A DNA stretch of 64,000 bases from the NCBI RefSeq assembly GCF_050627025.1, contig NZ_CP192472.1, one strand, 5' to 3'. Below, piece by piece: positions 36,330 through 45,639 of this stretch (the first letter of the stretch is position 1; every line of letters starts with the position of its first letter). The notes under the pieces were generated by a model. The model did not search any database and was not told the origin of the DNA. It worked only from the letters and a program-made list of their open reading frames with translations. The DNA comes from Variovorax paradoxus_P. GTDB taxonomy: Bacteria; Pseudomonadota; Gammaproteobacteria; Burkholderiales; Burkholderiaceae_C. A program made the position numbers and the translations under genes.

Positions 36330-37394
36330 TCATTTCACCCGCACCCGGTATTGCGTGAGCAGCGTTGCCACCAGCACCGCGATCAGCGAGGCTGCAACGA
36401 TTACGTCGGCGATGTAGGTTGGCACTCCGACCGCGCGGCTCATGGTGTCTGCACCGACCAGTACGCCCGCCACGAACACGCCTGCGGCAATCACGCCCAG
36501 CGGGTGCAGCCCGGCCAGCATCGCTATCACGATGCCGGTGTAGCCGTAGCCGGGCGACATGTCGAGCGTGACGTAGCTGGTGCGGCCCGCCACCTCGATG
36601 GCGCCGGCCAGCCCCGCCAGCGCGCCAGAGAGCAGCGCCACCATGACCACCGTGCGCGTCACTGGCACGCCGGCAAATTCTGCCGCGCGCGCATTTGCGC
36701 CGACCGCGCGGATGTCGAAGCCCAGCACGGTGTACTTGAAGATGGCCCAAACGAATACCGCCAGCGACACCGCCCAAAGCAGGCCCGTGTGCACGCGCGT
36801 CTGCGCGATGAGCTTGCCGAGCTCCAGGTCGGGCTGCAGCGACACGCTCTGTGGCCAGCCCATGGCGGTCGGGTCCTTCATCGGCCCGTCGAGCAGCGCC
36901 GACACGCCAAGCAGCACGATGAAGTTGATCAGCAGGGTGGTCACGACTTCATCGACGCCGAGCTTGTTCTTCATCAGTGCCGGGCCGAGCAGCAGCAGGG
37001 CGCCTGCCACGGCGGCAGCCAGCATCATCAGCGGAAACAGCAGCCACGTCTGGAGCTCGAAGCCCGTTCCGCCGTGCATGCCGCCCACGGCCACGGCGGC
37101 AAGTGCGCCGGCGAACAACTGGCCCTCGGCGCCAATGTTGAAGAGCCTGGCCTTGAATGCAACCGTGGCGGCCAAGCCGGTAAGAACGAGCGGTATCGCG
37201 CGCGTCAGCGTTTCGCTCCAGGCGAACACCGAGCCGAAGCCGCCCTGCAGCAGCAGCGCATATGTACGGCCGACCGGCGCGCCGGCCCACAGCACGAGCA
37301 GCGCGCTCACCAGCATGGTGAACAGCACCGCGCCGATGGGCGCCAGCACCAGCGCGGCACGCGATGCTTCGTGGCGCCTTTCGAGCCGCATCAT
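36330..37394 (-). CDS. Nucleoside ABC transporter permease 1 (BMP-type importer)
   Basis: A 354-residue inner-membrane permease (NupP/RnsC-like). About nine helices; the coupling loop AVGANARAAEFAGVPVTRT lies near 245-263 and KARLFNIGAEGQLFAGALAA near 81-100 is the family signature. The ATG at 37392-37394 overlaps the ATPase stop by four bases. It forms the membrane channel with permease 2. Confidence 0.92.
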   Translation of the reverse strand: MMRLERRHEASRAALVLAPIGAVLFTMLVSALLVLWAGAPVGRTYALLLQGGFGSVFAWSETLTRAIPLVLTGLAATVAFKARLFNIGAEGQLFAGALAAVAVGGMHGGTGFELQTWLLFPLMMLAAAVAGALLLLGPALMKNKLGVDEVVTTLLINFIVLLGVSALLDGPMKDPTAMGWPQSVSLQPDLELGKLIAQTRVHTGLLWAVSLAVFVWAIFKYTVLGFDIRAVGANARAAEFAGVPVTRTVVMVALLSGALAGLAGAIEVAGRTSYVTLDMSPGYGYTGIVIAMLAGLHPLGVIAAGVFVAGVLVGADTMSRAVGVPTYIADVIVAASLIAVLVATLLTQYRVRVK

Positions 37395-38995
37395 GGCCGT
37401 GCCTTCCCGCGCAAGGCGTCGGTCGCGCCGGCCATGGCCAGGCCAATGGCTTCGCGCGTCCAGGCCGAGGCCGGGCGGGCCTCGCTCAAGTGGCCGCCAT
37501 GCATCACGGCCACTCGGTCGCCGAGCGCCAGCACTTCGTCGAGGTCGTCTGAAATAACCAGCACCGCCGCGCCGGCATCGCGCGCGGCAATGAGTTGCTG
37601 CTGCACATACGCGACGGCGCCAATGTCGAGTCCCCAGGTCGGCTGGTGCGCGACGATGAGGCGCGGCGCGCGGGTCGGATACTTCCTGTTGTCGGCATCT
37701 TCGACTTGCTCGGGTGCGAGCAGTGCCCGGCCGAGGATCAGTTTTTGCATGTTGCCGCCAGAGAGCGAACGGGCCGGTGCCATGAGCCCGGCGCCGCGCA
37801 CGTCGAATGCCTTTTCGATGCGCCGGGCGTGCAGCCGTGCTGCCGAACGCCGCACGAACAAGGACCAGCGCGAAAAGACCGGGCTGCGCAGCCGCTCCGA
37901 CACCGCGTTCTCCCACACCGGCAGGTCGCCGACCACGCCGACCGCGTGCCGGTCTTCAGGAATGCGCGCCACGCCGCGTTGCACCAGCCGGGAGGGCGAG
38001 GGCGGCAGCGCCCGGCCCATCAGCAAGGCTGTGCCGGATGCAGCCCGGCGCGTGCCGCACAGCAGTTCGGCCAGCGCGACCTGCCCGTTGCCCGAGACGC
38101 CCGCAATGGCTGTGATCTCCCCGCCGCGCAGCGTGAGCGAGACCTCGTGAAGCGGGCTGGAATGATCTTGCGCGCCGCCGCTGGCCGACGCGGTGCTCAC
38201 ACGGTCGAGCACGCAGACCGCGTCGCCCACCGAGCCAGCGGGTCGTCGCTGCGGGGCTTCGACTGCATGCCCGACCATCCATAGCGCGAGTTGCGCTTGC
38301 GTGGTGCCGGCCGTGTGCGCCTCGGCAACCAGCTTGCCGCCACGCAGCACGGCAATGCGCCGCGATACCCGCAGCACCTCGCCCAGCTTGTGGCTGATGA
38401 AGATCACCGAGAGACCCTGCGCCACCATCTGCGCGAGCGTGGAGAACAAGGCTTCGCTTTCCTGAGGCGTCAGCACGGCGGTCGGCTCATCGAGGATGAG
38501 GATGCGCGCGCCGCGGTACAGCGCCTTCAGTATTTCGACGCGCTGCCGTTCGCCGACCGAGAGGCTGCCGATCTTTGCGTCGGGCTGCACCGGCAGGCCG
38601 AAGCGCTGCGCCACTTCGAGCAGCCGCGCCCGCGCGGCGGCGCGGCGCGAGAACACGCGCCAGAGCGGCTCCGTGCCCATCATCACGTTGTCGAGCACGC
38701 TCAGGTTGTCGGCCAGCGTGAAATGCTGGTGCACCATGCCCACGCCGGCAGCCAGCGCCGCCTTCGGGTTGCCAGGAGGCAAGGGCGCTCCAAACACTTC
38801 GATGCTGCCTTCATCGGCAACGTAGTGGCCGAACAGGATGGACATCAGCGTCGACTTGCCCGCGCCGTTTTCGCCCAGCAGCGCGAGCACTTCGCCGGCC
38901 TGCAGGTCGAGTGAAATATCGTCGTTGGCGACGAGGGAGCCGAAGCGCTTGGTAATGCCCCGAAGGCGCAAGACAGGAGCGCCGGTCACTTCCAT
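37391..38995 (-). CDS. Nucleoside ABC transporter ATP-binding protein (two NBDs)
   Basis: A 534-residue duplicated ABC ATPase of the RbsA/NupO type. The first half has a full set: Walker A GENGAGKST, Q-loop VGMVHQHFTLAD, signature LSVGERQRVEI and Walker B LILDEPTA. The second half has the usual degenerate P-loop (GVSGNGQVALAELL), signature LSGGNMQKLIL and a Walker-B-like IVAHQPTWGLDIG with a non-standard Gln in place of Glu; a 15-residue insert (VEDADNRKYPTRAPR) precedes it. One asymmetric ATPase site is normal for this family. It overlaps the nucleosidase gene by ten bases. Confidence 0.92.
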   Translation of the reverse strand: MEVTGAPVLRLRGITKRFGSLVANDDISLDLQAGEVLALLGENGAGKSTLMSILFGHYVADEGSIEVFGAPLPPGNPKAALAAGVGMVHQHFTLADNLSVLDNVMMGTEPLWRVFSRRAAARARLLEVAQRFGLPVQPDAKIGSLSVGERQRVEILKALYRGARILILDEPTAVLTPQESEALFSTLAQMVAQGLSVIFISHKLGEVLRVSRRIAVLRGGKLVAEAHTAGTTQAQLALWMVGHAVEAPQRRPAGSVGDAVCVLDRVSTASASGGAQDHSSPLHEVSLTLRGGEITAIAGVSGNGQVALAELLCGTRRAASGTALLMGRALPPSPSRLVQRGVARIPEDRHAVGVVGDLPVWENAVSERLRSPVFSRWSLFVRRSAARLHARRIEKAFDVRGAGLMAPARSLSGGNMQKLILGRALLAPEQVEDADNRKYPTRAPRLIVAHQPTWGLDIGAVAYVQQQLIAARDAGAAVLVISDDLDEVLALGDRVAVMHGGHLSEARPASAWTREAIGLAMAGATDALRGKARP

Positions 38996-39942
38996 GCAGC
39001 CAGGAACGCCAACATGACCTTGGCCGAGTTGTCGGCCGCAATGCCCATGAAGGTGCCCATCTCGTTGGCGCCCTCGCCACCGCCGGCAAGGTCGCTGAGC
39101 GAGCGGAAGGCGATGTAGGGCACGCCGTTGCTGTAGGCCACCATGCCCACGGCCGCGGTTTCCATGTCGAGCACGTTGGCCTGGAAGGTCTTGAAGGTGT
39201 ACTCGCGGTAGGCCTTGTTGTCCATGAAAGCCGGGCCCGAGACACCATTGCCGCCCACAACGAGCTGGGGCTTGCGCGCCAGGCATTTGCCGGCGCTGCA
39301 GTTCGCCAGCTCGACGTTGCGGATGCTGCGCGCCACCTCGAGCATCTTCGGGTCGGCCTCGAACCAGAACTTGCGCTCGATGCCCGGCTTTGCGGCCGAG
39401 CGCACCTCGACCGGGCGCGGATGCATCATTCCGAAGTTGGGCAGCGTGGCGTCGGTAATGAAAGGCGGCGCGGTGAACTTGCCCGGTGCGGTTTCGCGCG
39501 CCATCAGCACTTCGAGATACTGGCCCCATTGGGCAGGCACCGTCACGTCGCCAACGTGCAATTGCGGATTCACGCCGCCCGCGATGCCGCTGAACACGAT
39601 GCTGGTCACGCGGAAGCGGTCGAGCACCCGTTGCGTGTTCATCGTCGCATTGGTCATGCTGATGCCGGAGAGGAACAGCACCACGGGCTTGCCTTCGAGC
39701 GTGCCGGTGGTGAACTCGACGCCGTTGACGCTGTGCTTGGCGGGCCCCTGCAGGCGGTTGAGCAGCAGCTTTAGCTCAGGCTCGAAGGCCGAGATCACTG
39801 CGATGCGCGGCGTGTCGTCCAGTCGAATACCGGTGGTTGCGGCGCCGCCGGGCTTGAAGACACCGGCGCAGCCCGTGAGACCGAAGGCCAGCACGCCGGC
39901 CGCAAGAAGAGAACGCCAGCGCATCGTCGACGGCCCCTTCAC
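38986..39942 (-). CDS. Nucleosidase/phosphorylase-family lipoprotein (MTAN-like)
   Basis: A 318-residue protein of the PNP_UDP_1 (MTA/SAH nucleosidase) fold with an N-terminal lipoprotein signal: a hydrophobic stretch ending LTGC (lipobox, Cys at about 25) followed by AG. The core has IAVISAFEPELKLLL, the GIAGGVNPQLHVGDV loop, DMETAA with the base-binding Met-Glu, and RSLSDLAGG with the catalytic Asp. Standard MTAN is cytosolic; here a lipidated, probably periplasmic form sits in an importer operon. It overlaps the BMP gene by four bases and the ATPase gene by ten. Confidence 0.85.
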   Translation of the reverse strand: MKGPSTMRWRSLLAAGVLAFGLTGCAGVFKPGGAATTGIRLDDTPRIAVISAFEPELKLLLNRLQGPAKHSVNGVEFTTGTLEGKPVVLFLSGISMTNATMNTQRVLDRFRVTSIVFSGIAGGVNPQLHVGDVTVPAQWGQYLEVLMARETAPGKFTAPPFITDATLPNFGMMHPRPVEVRSAAKPGIERKFWFEADPKMLEVARSIRNVELANCSAGKCLARKPQLVVGGNGVSGPAFMDNKAYREYTFKTFQANVLDMETAAVGMVAYSNGVPYIAFRSLSDLAGGGEGANEMGTFMGIAADNSAKVMLAFLAAWK

Positions 39943-40940
39943 TTGGCGGTCGATTTGGGCTGGGAGTCGTCGACCTTCACGGTGAACTTGCCGGCCAGGA
40001 TGTCGGCCTGCCTGGCCTTGACCTTGGCGACGATTTCAGCCGGCACCTTCTTCTCGAACGTGCCGAGCGGCGCGAGCTCGGAGCCCTTGTGCTTCATCAT
40101 TGAATAGGGGCCGTAGTCTTCGGCGGTGAACTTGCCTTCCTTCACCAGCTTGATCGCGCGGTCGGCAGAGGGCTCGAAGTTCCACAGGGCCGAGGCAACC
40201 ACCGTGTCGGGGTATTGCGCCTGCGTGTCGATCACGTTGCCGATGGCGAGCTTGCCTTTTTCCTTGGCCGCGTCCGAGACGCCGAAGCGCTCGGCATACA
40301 TCACGTCCGCGCCCTTGTCGATCATCGCGAAAGCCGCTTCCTTGGCCTTTGGTGGATCGAACCAGCTGTTGATGAAGCTCACGCTGAATTCGACCTTGGG
40401 GTTGGTTTCCTTCGCGCCGGCCATGAACGCATTCATGAGCCGGTTCACTTCAGGAATCGGAAAGCCGCCGACCATGCCGATGCGGTTGCTCTTGGTCATG
40501 CCGCCGGCCACCATGCCGCTCAGGTACGCCGGCTCCTGGATGTAGTTGTCGAACACGCTGAAGTTGGGTGCCTGCGGTTTGAGCGACGAGCCCATCAGGA
40601 AGGCGACCTTGGGAAAGTCCTTGGCCACCTTGCGCGCCGCCGCTTCCACGCCGAACACTTCGCCCAGGATCAGCTGGTTGCCGCCCGTGGCGTACTCGCG
40701 TATCACGCGTTCGTAGTCGGCGTTGCTGACGTTCTCGGTCGCCTTGTATTCAATTTCGCCGCGTGCTTCGGCGGCCTTGAGCGCCTTGTGGATTCGGCCC
40801 ACCCATTGCTGCTCGAACGGCACGGTGTACACCGCAGCCACCTTCAGCTTGGCCTGCGCCAGCGCAAGGCCGGGCGCGCCCGCCGCAAGGGCCGCGGCAA
40901 TTGCGGCAGAACGAATGATCAACTGACGGCGTGCTGTCAC
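39939..40940 (-). CDS. BMP-family nucleoside ABC transporter substrate-binding protein
   Basis: A 333-residue periplasmic protein of the Bmp/PnrA-like family that binds nucleosides or nucleobases. The signal sequence (TARRQLIIRSAAIAAALA, ending GLALAQA) has a twin-arginine-like start. The core has VAAVYTVPFEQQWVGRIHKAL, the DNYIQEPAYLSGMVAGGMT hinge segment and SFINSWFDPPKAKEAAFAMI. No lipobox Cys is visible. The stop overlaps the nucleosidase start by four bases. It is 76 bases downstream of upp. Confidence 0.93.
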   Translation of the reverse strand: MTARRQLIIRSAAIAAALAAGAPGLALAQAKLKVAAVYTVPFEQQWVGRIHKALKAAEARGEIEYKATENVSNADYERVIREYATGGNQLILGEVFGVEAAARKVAKDFPKVAFLMGSSLKPQAPNFSVFDNYIQEPAYLSGMVAGGMTKSNRIGMVGGFPIPEVNRLMNAFMAGAKETNPKVEFSVSFINSWFDPPKAKEAAFAMIDKGADVMYAERFGVSDAAKEKGKLAIGNVIDTQAQYPDTVVASALWNFEPSADRAIKLVKEGKFTAEDYGPYSMMKHKGSELAPLGTFEKKVPAEIVAKVKARQADILAGKFTVKVDDSQPKSTAK

Positions 40941-41016
40941 GATGCTTCTCCTCGAGGTATGAAAATCTTCTTGTTGCCGACCGAGCCGCGGCAGCCGCCG
41001 CCTGGGGGCGCCGGCT

Positions 41017-41646
<630 letters not shown>

Positions 41647-41678
41647 TTGATTGTTCTGCCGTTGCTGGACCCGCAAGT

Positions 41679-43091
41679 CTAAAAGACGGTGCCGTCGCTC
41701 TCGATCAGGAGCGGTGGCGCTCCGTCACGCAAGCGTTGTGCCAGCACGCGGCCGGCCGCCCAGGTGCCGCCCTCGAGCACGCAGGCCAGCGGCAGTTCTT
41801 CCTCGGTGCGGTCGAGCATCTTGCGCACGCGAGGGGCCAGTTCGTCGAGTAGCGCCACCGTGAGCGCGCGCCATTCGACGATGAATTCGTCGCCAGCCTT
41901 CCACACATGCGAAAGCGCGCCCGGGTCTTTTGGCACGATCACGCCGCTGTCGATCAGGAGGCCGCCGTTGCGGTATTCGGGCAGCGCAGTGAGCGCGTCG
42001 AGTTGGCGCACCTTCACACCGGCCCACTCGAAGGGTTCGAGCAGCGAATAGGTCAGCCATTGCGAAAGCTTGTGGAACGGCATCCATCCGTTGGTAAGCC
42101 CGGGCCCGCGCACTGCGCTATGGCGCCAGCAGTCTCCAAGTGCGAGGGCAGGGTCGCTCGAACCGATGCCGCCCGTGGTGTCGCTGCCGTCGACTGCAAT
42201 GCTGTCGATGGAGTTGGCCGAGGGCCAGATGCGCGAGAGCGTTTCGAGCAGCAGCGAGAGGATCTGGTGCGCGGTAATTTCGGCGGTGGGCGGCGCGGCA
42301 GCGCCAAAAGGGGCAACCAGCGCGTCGAACATACCGGCTGGCCGGCCGTCGTCGCCAAAGGTTTCGGGTTGTTCGCTCATTGCCTCGCCAAGACGGCGCA
42401 GCAGCACAGTGCGGCCCGCAAGGCCCACCAGCGGATTGACGTCGCTCACCTGAAAAGCGTCGCCGAGCCGGTCGGTAACCAGGCCGCGCAATCCGGCCGC
42501 ATCGGCTTGCAGCGGATGGTCGGGGTCGGACGAAAAGAGCCCGCTCGTGAAGGCGTGAAAGCTTGCCACGCCCAATCCTTCGGACCGGGTGAAGCGCTGG
42601 CCTGTGGCCGGCTCGGTGTAGTGCCAATCGGGGCCGGCGCCGGCGTCGAGCAGCACGCTCACCAGCACCAGGTCAATGTGTGCACGGGCACGCTGCCGGG
42701 CGTCGATGTTGGCGCCGAGCAGGGCATCGAGCTGCTTCAGCCGGTCGACGCCGCCCGCCTCGAAGTGGCGCCAGCGGCTGTGATACGGAATGGTGTCCCA
42801 CGGGTAGCGCTCGCGCGTGACTTCGGCCACGGCGCGGGCTGCGTCGTCTATGGCATCGTCGCCGCCGATGCGAAACCAGCGCGATTCGCCGCTGCGCGCG
42901 CGAGCGAGCAGGGCGGCCGCGCGCTCGCGAATGGCACCGGTGGTGCGCAAGAGGGTGGCGGCACCCGCGGGGCGGCTGGTGTCGGGCGCGAATTCGGTCG
43001 CCGGATCGATGTCGCCCACGCTGCCGTCCGGCAGGTTGCCCGAACCGTCGGCGGGCAGGTGGTTGTTGCTGTGTTCCTTGTTGTCGCTCAT
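41679..43091 (-). CDS. URC4/Urg3-family protein (DUF1688)
   Basis: A 470-residue protein of the DUF1688/URC4 family, linked genetically to uracil catabolism in yeasts (URC4) and to uracil-regulated genes (Urg3). Recognisable segments are AATLLRTTGAIRERAAALLA, HYTEPATGQRFTRSEGLGVASFHAF, the GRPAGMFDALVAP region and AVRGPGLTNGWMPFHKLSQWLTYSLLEPFE. No known catalytic motif can be assigned and the biochemical step is not known. The ATG overlaps the URC1-like stop by four bases, the tightest coupling in the operon. Confidence 0.9.
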   Translation of the reverse strand: MSDNKEHSNNHLPADGSGNLPDGSVGDIDPATEFAPDTSRPAGAATLLRTTGAIRERAAALLARARSGESRWFRIGGDDAIDDAARAVAEVTRERYPWDTIPYHSRWRHFEAGGVDRLKQLDALLGANIDARQRARAHIDLVLVSVLLDAGAGPDWHYTEPATGQRFTRSEGLGVASFHAFTSGLFSSDPDHPLQADAAGLRGLVTDRLGDAFQVSDVNPLVGLAGRTVLLRRLGEAMSEQPETFGDDGRPAGMFDALVAPFGAAAPPTAEITAHQILSLLLETLSRIWPSANSIDSIAVDGSDTTGGIGSSDPALALGDCWRHSAVRGPGLTNGWMPFHKLSQWLTYSLLEPFEWAGVKVRQLDALTALPEYRNGGLLIDSGVIVPKDPGALSHVWKAGDEFIVEWRALTVALLDELAPRVRKMLDRTEEELPLACVLEGGTWAAGRVLAQRLRDGAPPLLIESDGTVF

Positions 43092-44440
43092 TCGCTCAAT
43101 CCCCGGCCTTTGGCCTTCTTGAGTTCTTCGGCGGTTGGCACCGGGCCGGGCGTGAAATAGCCGGCGGCCATCTTCGCGTCCATCTCGACCCGGGCGTCGG
43201 CCGGAATCAGTTCGTCGGGAATGTTCACGCGCTCGCCGATCTCGATTCCCGAGCCGGTGATGGCGTCGAACTTCATGTTGCTCATCGACACGAGCCGATG
43301 GATTTTCTTGATGCCGAGCCAGTGGAAGACGTCGGGCATGAGCTCTTGAAAGCGCATGTCCTGCACCCCGGCCACGCATTCGGTACGCGCAAAATACTGG
43401 TCGGCGGTGTCGCCGCCAACTTGGCGCTTGCGCGCGTTGTAGACCAGGAACTTGGTTACCTCGCCGAGCGCGCGGCCCTCCTTGCGCGAATAGGCAATGA
43501 GGCCCACGCCGCCGCGCTGAGCGCCCTGGATGCACTCTTCAATGGCGTGCGTGAGGTACGGGCGGCAGGTGCAGATGTCCGAGCCGAACACGTCGGAGCC
43601 GTTGCACTCGTCGTGGATGCGCGCGGTGAGCTCCACATCCGGGTTGGCCAGGTCGCGCGGGTTGCCGAAGATATAGAGCGTTTGCCCGCCGATGGGGGGC
43701 AGGAACACTTCGAGGTCGGAGCGCGTGACAAGCTCGGGGTACATGCCGCCGGTTTCCTCGAACAGTGTGCGGCGCAGGTCGGTTTCGGAGCAGCCGAAGC
43801 GCCGCGCCACTTCAGGCAGGTACCACACGGGTTCGATAGCGGCCTTGGTCACCATTGCTGCGCCGCCAGCCGTAAGAAAGTGGCCGTCGGCCTTGAGCCG
43901 GCCGCTCTGCAGCGCCTCGATCACCTCGGGCAGGATGACATGCGCCTTGGTAATGGCAATGGTCGGGCGAATGTCGTAGCCAGCCGCAAGTTCCGTTGAA
44001 AACACATCGGCCACCAGCGCGCCCCACGGGTCGAGCGAAACAATGCGCCCCGGCTCGGTCCATTGGGGGTACGGGCCGATGACGTCGGTGGGAGCGGTGT
44101 TGGTGAGGTCGGCCTTGTGCTCGCGCTTGAGGGCTCCGGCCGCAACGGCGAGCGCACGGTAGACGCTGTAAGAGCCGCTGTGCGTGCCGATGACATTGCG
44201 GTGCGCCCGCTTGGTGGTAGTGCCGACCACCGGGCCGCGTTCGGTGGCGGTGGCGGCACCCCATCGGATGGGCAGCGCGCCGAAGCCGCCGGCATGGGAG
44301 GTCAGCCGGATGTGCCCGGTCGACGATGAGGGGTGGAGCGCGGGAAGGGGAGAGACGGAGATTGCCGGATCCGCGGGGATGCCAGGGGTCGCGGGAGGCG
44401 CCGGGATGGAGGTACGGGTCGCTGTGCTATCTGCGGACAT
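43088..44440 (-). CDS. GTP cyclohydrolase II-like protein, URC1 type
   Basis: A 450-residue protein with a GTP-cyclohydrolase-II-like C-terminal half and a long N-terminal domain, the URC1/Urg1 architecture. The zinc triplet is kept as Cys-x10-Cys-x-Cys (CNGSDVFGSDICTC), followed by AYSRKEGRALG (the LYHRQEGR-like loop) and a GVQDMRF segment with the Asp-x-Arg pair of RibA. It is not next to any riboflavin gene. It is the first gene of the operon, about 93 bases downstream of the DUF6152 gene, which is on the same strand. In yeasts URC1 is needed to degrade uracil; the reaction is not settled. Confidence 0.9.
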   Translation of the reverse strand: MSADSTATRTSIPAPPATPGIPADPAISVSPLPALHPSSSTGHIRLTSHAGGFGALPIRWGAATATERGPVVGTTTKRAHRNVIGTHSGSYSVYRALAVAAGALKREHKADLTNTAPTDVIGPYPQWTEPGRIVSLDPWGALVADVFSTELAAGYDIRPTIAITKAHVILPEVIEALQSGRLKADGHFLTAGGAAMVTKAAIEPVWYLPEVARRFGCSETDLRRTLFEETGGMYPELVTRSDLEVFLPPIGGQTLYIFGNPRDLANPDVELTARIHDECNGSDVFGSDICTCRPYLTHAIEECIQGAQRGGVGLIAYSRKEGRALGEVTKFLVYNARKRQVGGDTADQYFARTECVAGVQDMRFQELMPDVFHWLGIKKIHRLVSMSNMKFDAITGSGIEIGERVNIPDELIPADARVEMDAKMAAGYFTPGPVPTAEELKKAKGRGLSE

Positions 44441-44533
44441 TGGAGGCCCTCAAAAAATGCAATGTACCGATGAGCCGCGCCGCTGGCAAGCAGGGCGCGG
44501 TCATGGCTATTGCACTTTCTGGCGCGGCTTGCT

Positions 44534-45001
44534 TCAGGCCGGCGAGGAGCGCAGTCCATAGGCCTTGCCGTCGACGAACAGGTATTCGGCGCGCAGCACC
44601 GCATCCCCTTTTTCGCCCGTGTAGGTGAAGCCCAGCACCGCCACCGGCGTGCCGGGCTTGATCTCTTCGACCCCCCAGGCCTGCAGCCGCGTGAGAGGCG
44701 CCAGCTCGACGAGCCACTTGCGGTCGCGCCGGGTCGGCAACTGGGCCTTGGCCAGCAGCCCGGGGCCGTCGACCGCCGTGCTCTGCCTGGGCAACGGGCG
44801 CTGCTTCAGGTCCGCTGGCAAGGTCGGGTTCTCGGGCAGTTCCAGTTCCAGCTCGCCGTGCGGGTTGCGCCACATGACCTTGGTCGCACGCCCCTCCAGG
44901 TACAGCGGGCGGTCCTGATCGAAACTGCTCCAGCCGTGGTGAGCCCACGCAGGAAGGGTCAGGCCCAGTGAACCGGCAACGAACATGCGCCTGTGCATCA
45001 T
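44534..45001 (-). CDS. DUF6152-like exported protein
   Basis: A 155-residue protein with a signal peptide (MMHRRMFVAGSLGLTLPAWA) followed directly by HHGWSSFD, a His-rich start seen in this family, then YLEGRATKVMWRNPHGELELE and a beta-rich end with AVLGFTYTGEKGDAVLRAEYLFVDG. The function is unknown. It lies 14 bases downstream of the membrane-protein gene on the same strand and is probably co-expressed with it. Confidence 0.7.
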   Translation of the reverse strand: MMHRRMFVAGSLGLTLPAWAHHGWSSFDQDRPLYLEGRATKVMWRNPHGELELELPENPTLPADLKQRPLPRQSTAVDGPGLLAKAQLPTRRDRKWLVELAPLTRLQAWGVEEIKPGTPVAVLGFTYTGEKGDAVLRAEYLFVDGKAYGLRSSPA

Positions 45002-45015
45002 CTCGGACTCCTTGT

Positions 45016-45435
45016 TCAGATGTAAGCGATCCAACGCCCGCAGATGATGACAGCGAGCCAAAACCCCAACGACAGCAGGCATTGCAGCTTGGGTATGGCG
45101 CCGCTCGCGGCAAGGCCGCCACGCGCGTGGAACCAGGCGGCGTTGGCGCCGGCCAGGCAAATCAGCAGCAGCTTGACGCGGAATGCCGAGTTGGAGAGCA
45201 GCTCGCCGGGCTGGCTTGCGAACATCGTGAGGCCGGTGGCGGCGCACAGGCCGAATCCCGCCAGCGCAGGCAGCAGCGTGAGCCGGGCCAGCTGGCTTTG
45301 CGACAGTTCCCTGCCCACGCCGAGCACGCGCAACTCGAACACGAGCAAGCCGCCGAACAGCATGGCAATGCCCACGATATGCACCACCTCCAGCGCCGGA
45401 TAGGCCCAGGGGTGCGAAGCAAGGCCGGCCAGCAT
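45016..45435 (-). CDS. Small four-helix membrane protein
   Basis: A 139-residue integral membrane protein with about four hydrophobic helices (near 18-38, 50-70, 83-101 and 115-137) and few charged residues. The first helix carries HIVGIAMLFGG with a His; a second His lies in the third loop. It resembles small CopD/DUF2214-style membrane proteins but I cannot place it. It is divergent from an ECF sigma gene, 194 bases away. Confidence 0.7.
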   Translation of the reverse strand: MLAGLASHPWAYPALEVVHIVGIAMLFGGLLVFELRVLGVGRELSQSQLARLTLLPALAGFGLCAATGLTMFASQPGELLSNSAFRVKLLLICLAGANAAWFHARGGLAASGAIPKLQCLLSLGFWLAVIICGRWIAYI

Positions 45436-45613
45436 CGACGGGCCTCAGGTCCGGGCCGGAGCCCGCTCGAGAGGCGAAAGGCAATCCAAAGGACAGTCGG
45501 CAACTGGTGGCACGGGCGCTCCTTCCATGGGTTCGGGCGAGCTTAGCCGAGCACGCGGCGTGGTGCCGCGCCATGGCGGCACAATCCGCCGGAACCTTTT
45601 TCTTGAAAGGGCT

Positions 45614-45639
45614 GTAACCAGCCGGTCCGATGGCACGAA
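45614..45639 (+). promoter_or_regulatory. Candidate SigF-type ECF promoter
   Basis: GTAACC, 16 bases, CGAA. This is exactly the promoter consensus I recall for the Caulobacter SigF-NrsF ECF system. It overlaps the first codons of the sigma gene, so a transcript from it would start at about 45646. It implies autoregulation and a later translation start than the first ATG. Confidence 0.65.

Noticed and set aside
37391..38200. Possible decay of the second ATPase half (degenerate P-loop and Gln in the Walker B region).
   Set aside because: RbsA/NupO-type ATPases normally have one degenerate site; the frame is intact and the signature LSGGNMQK is kept.
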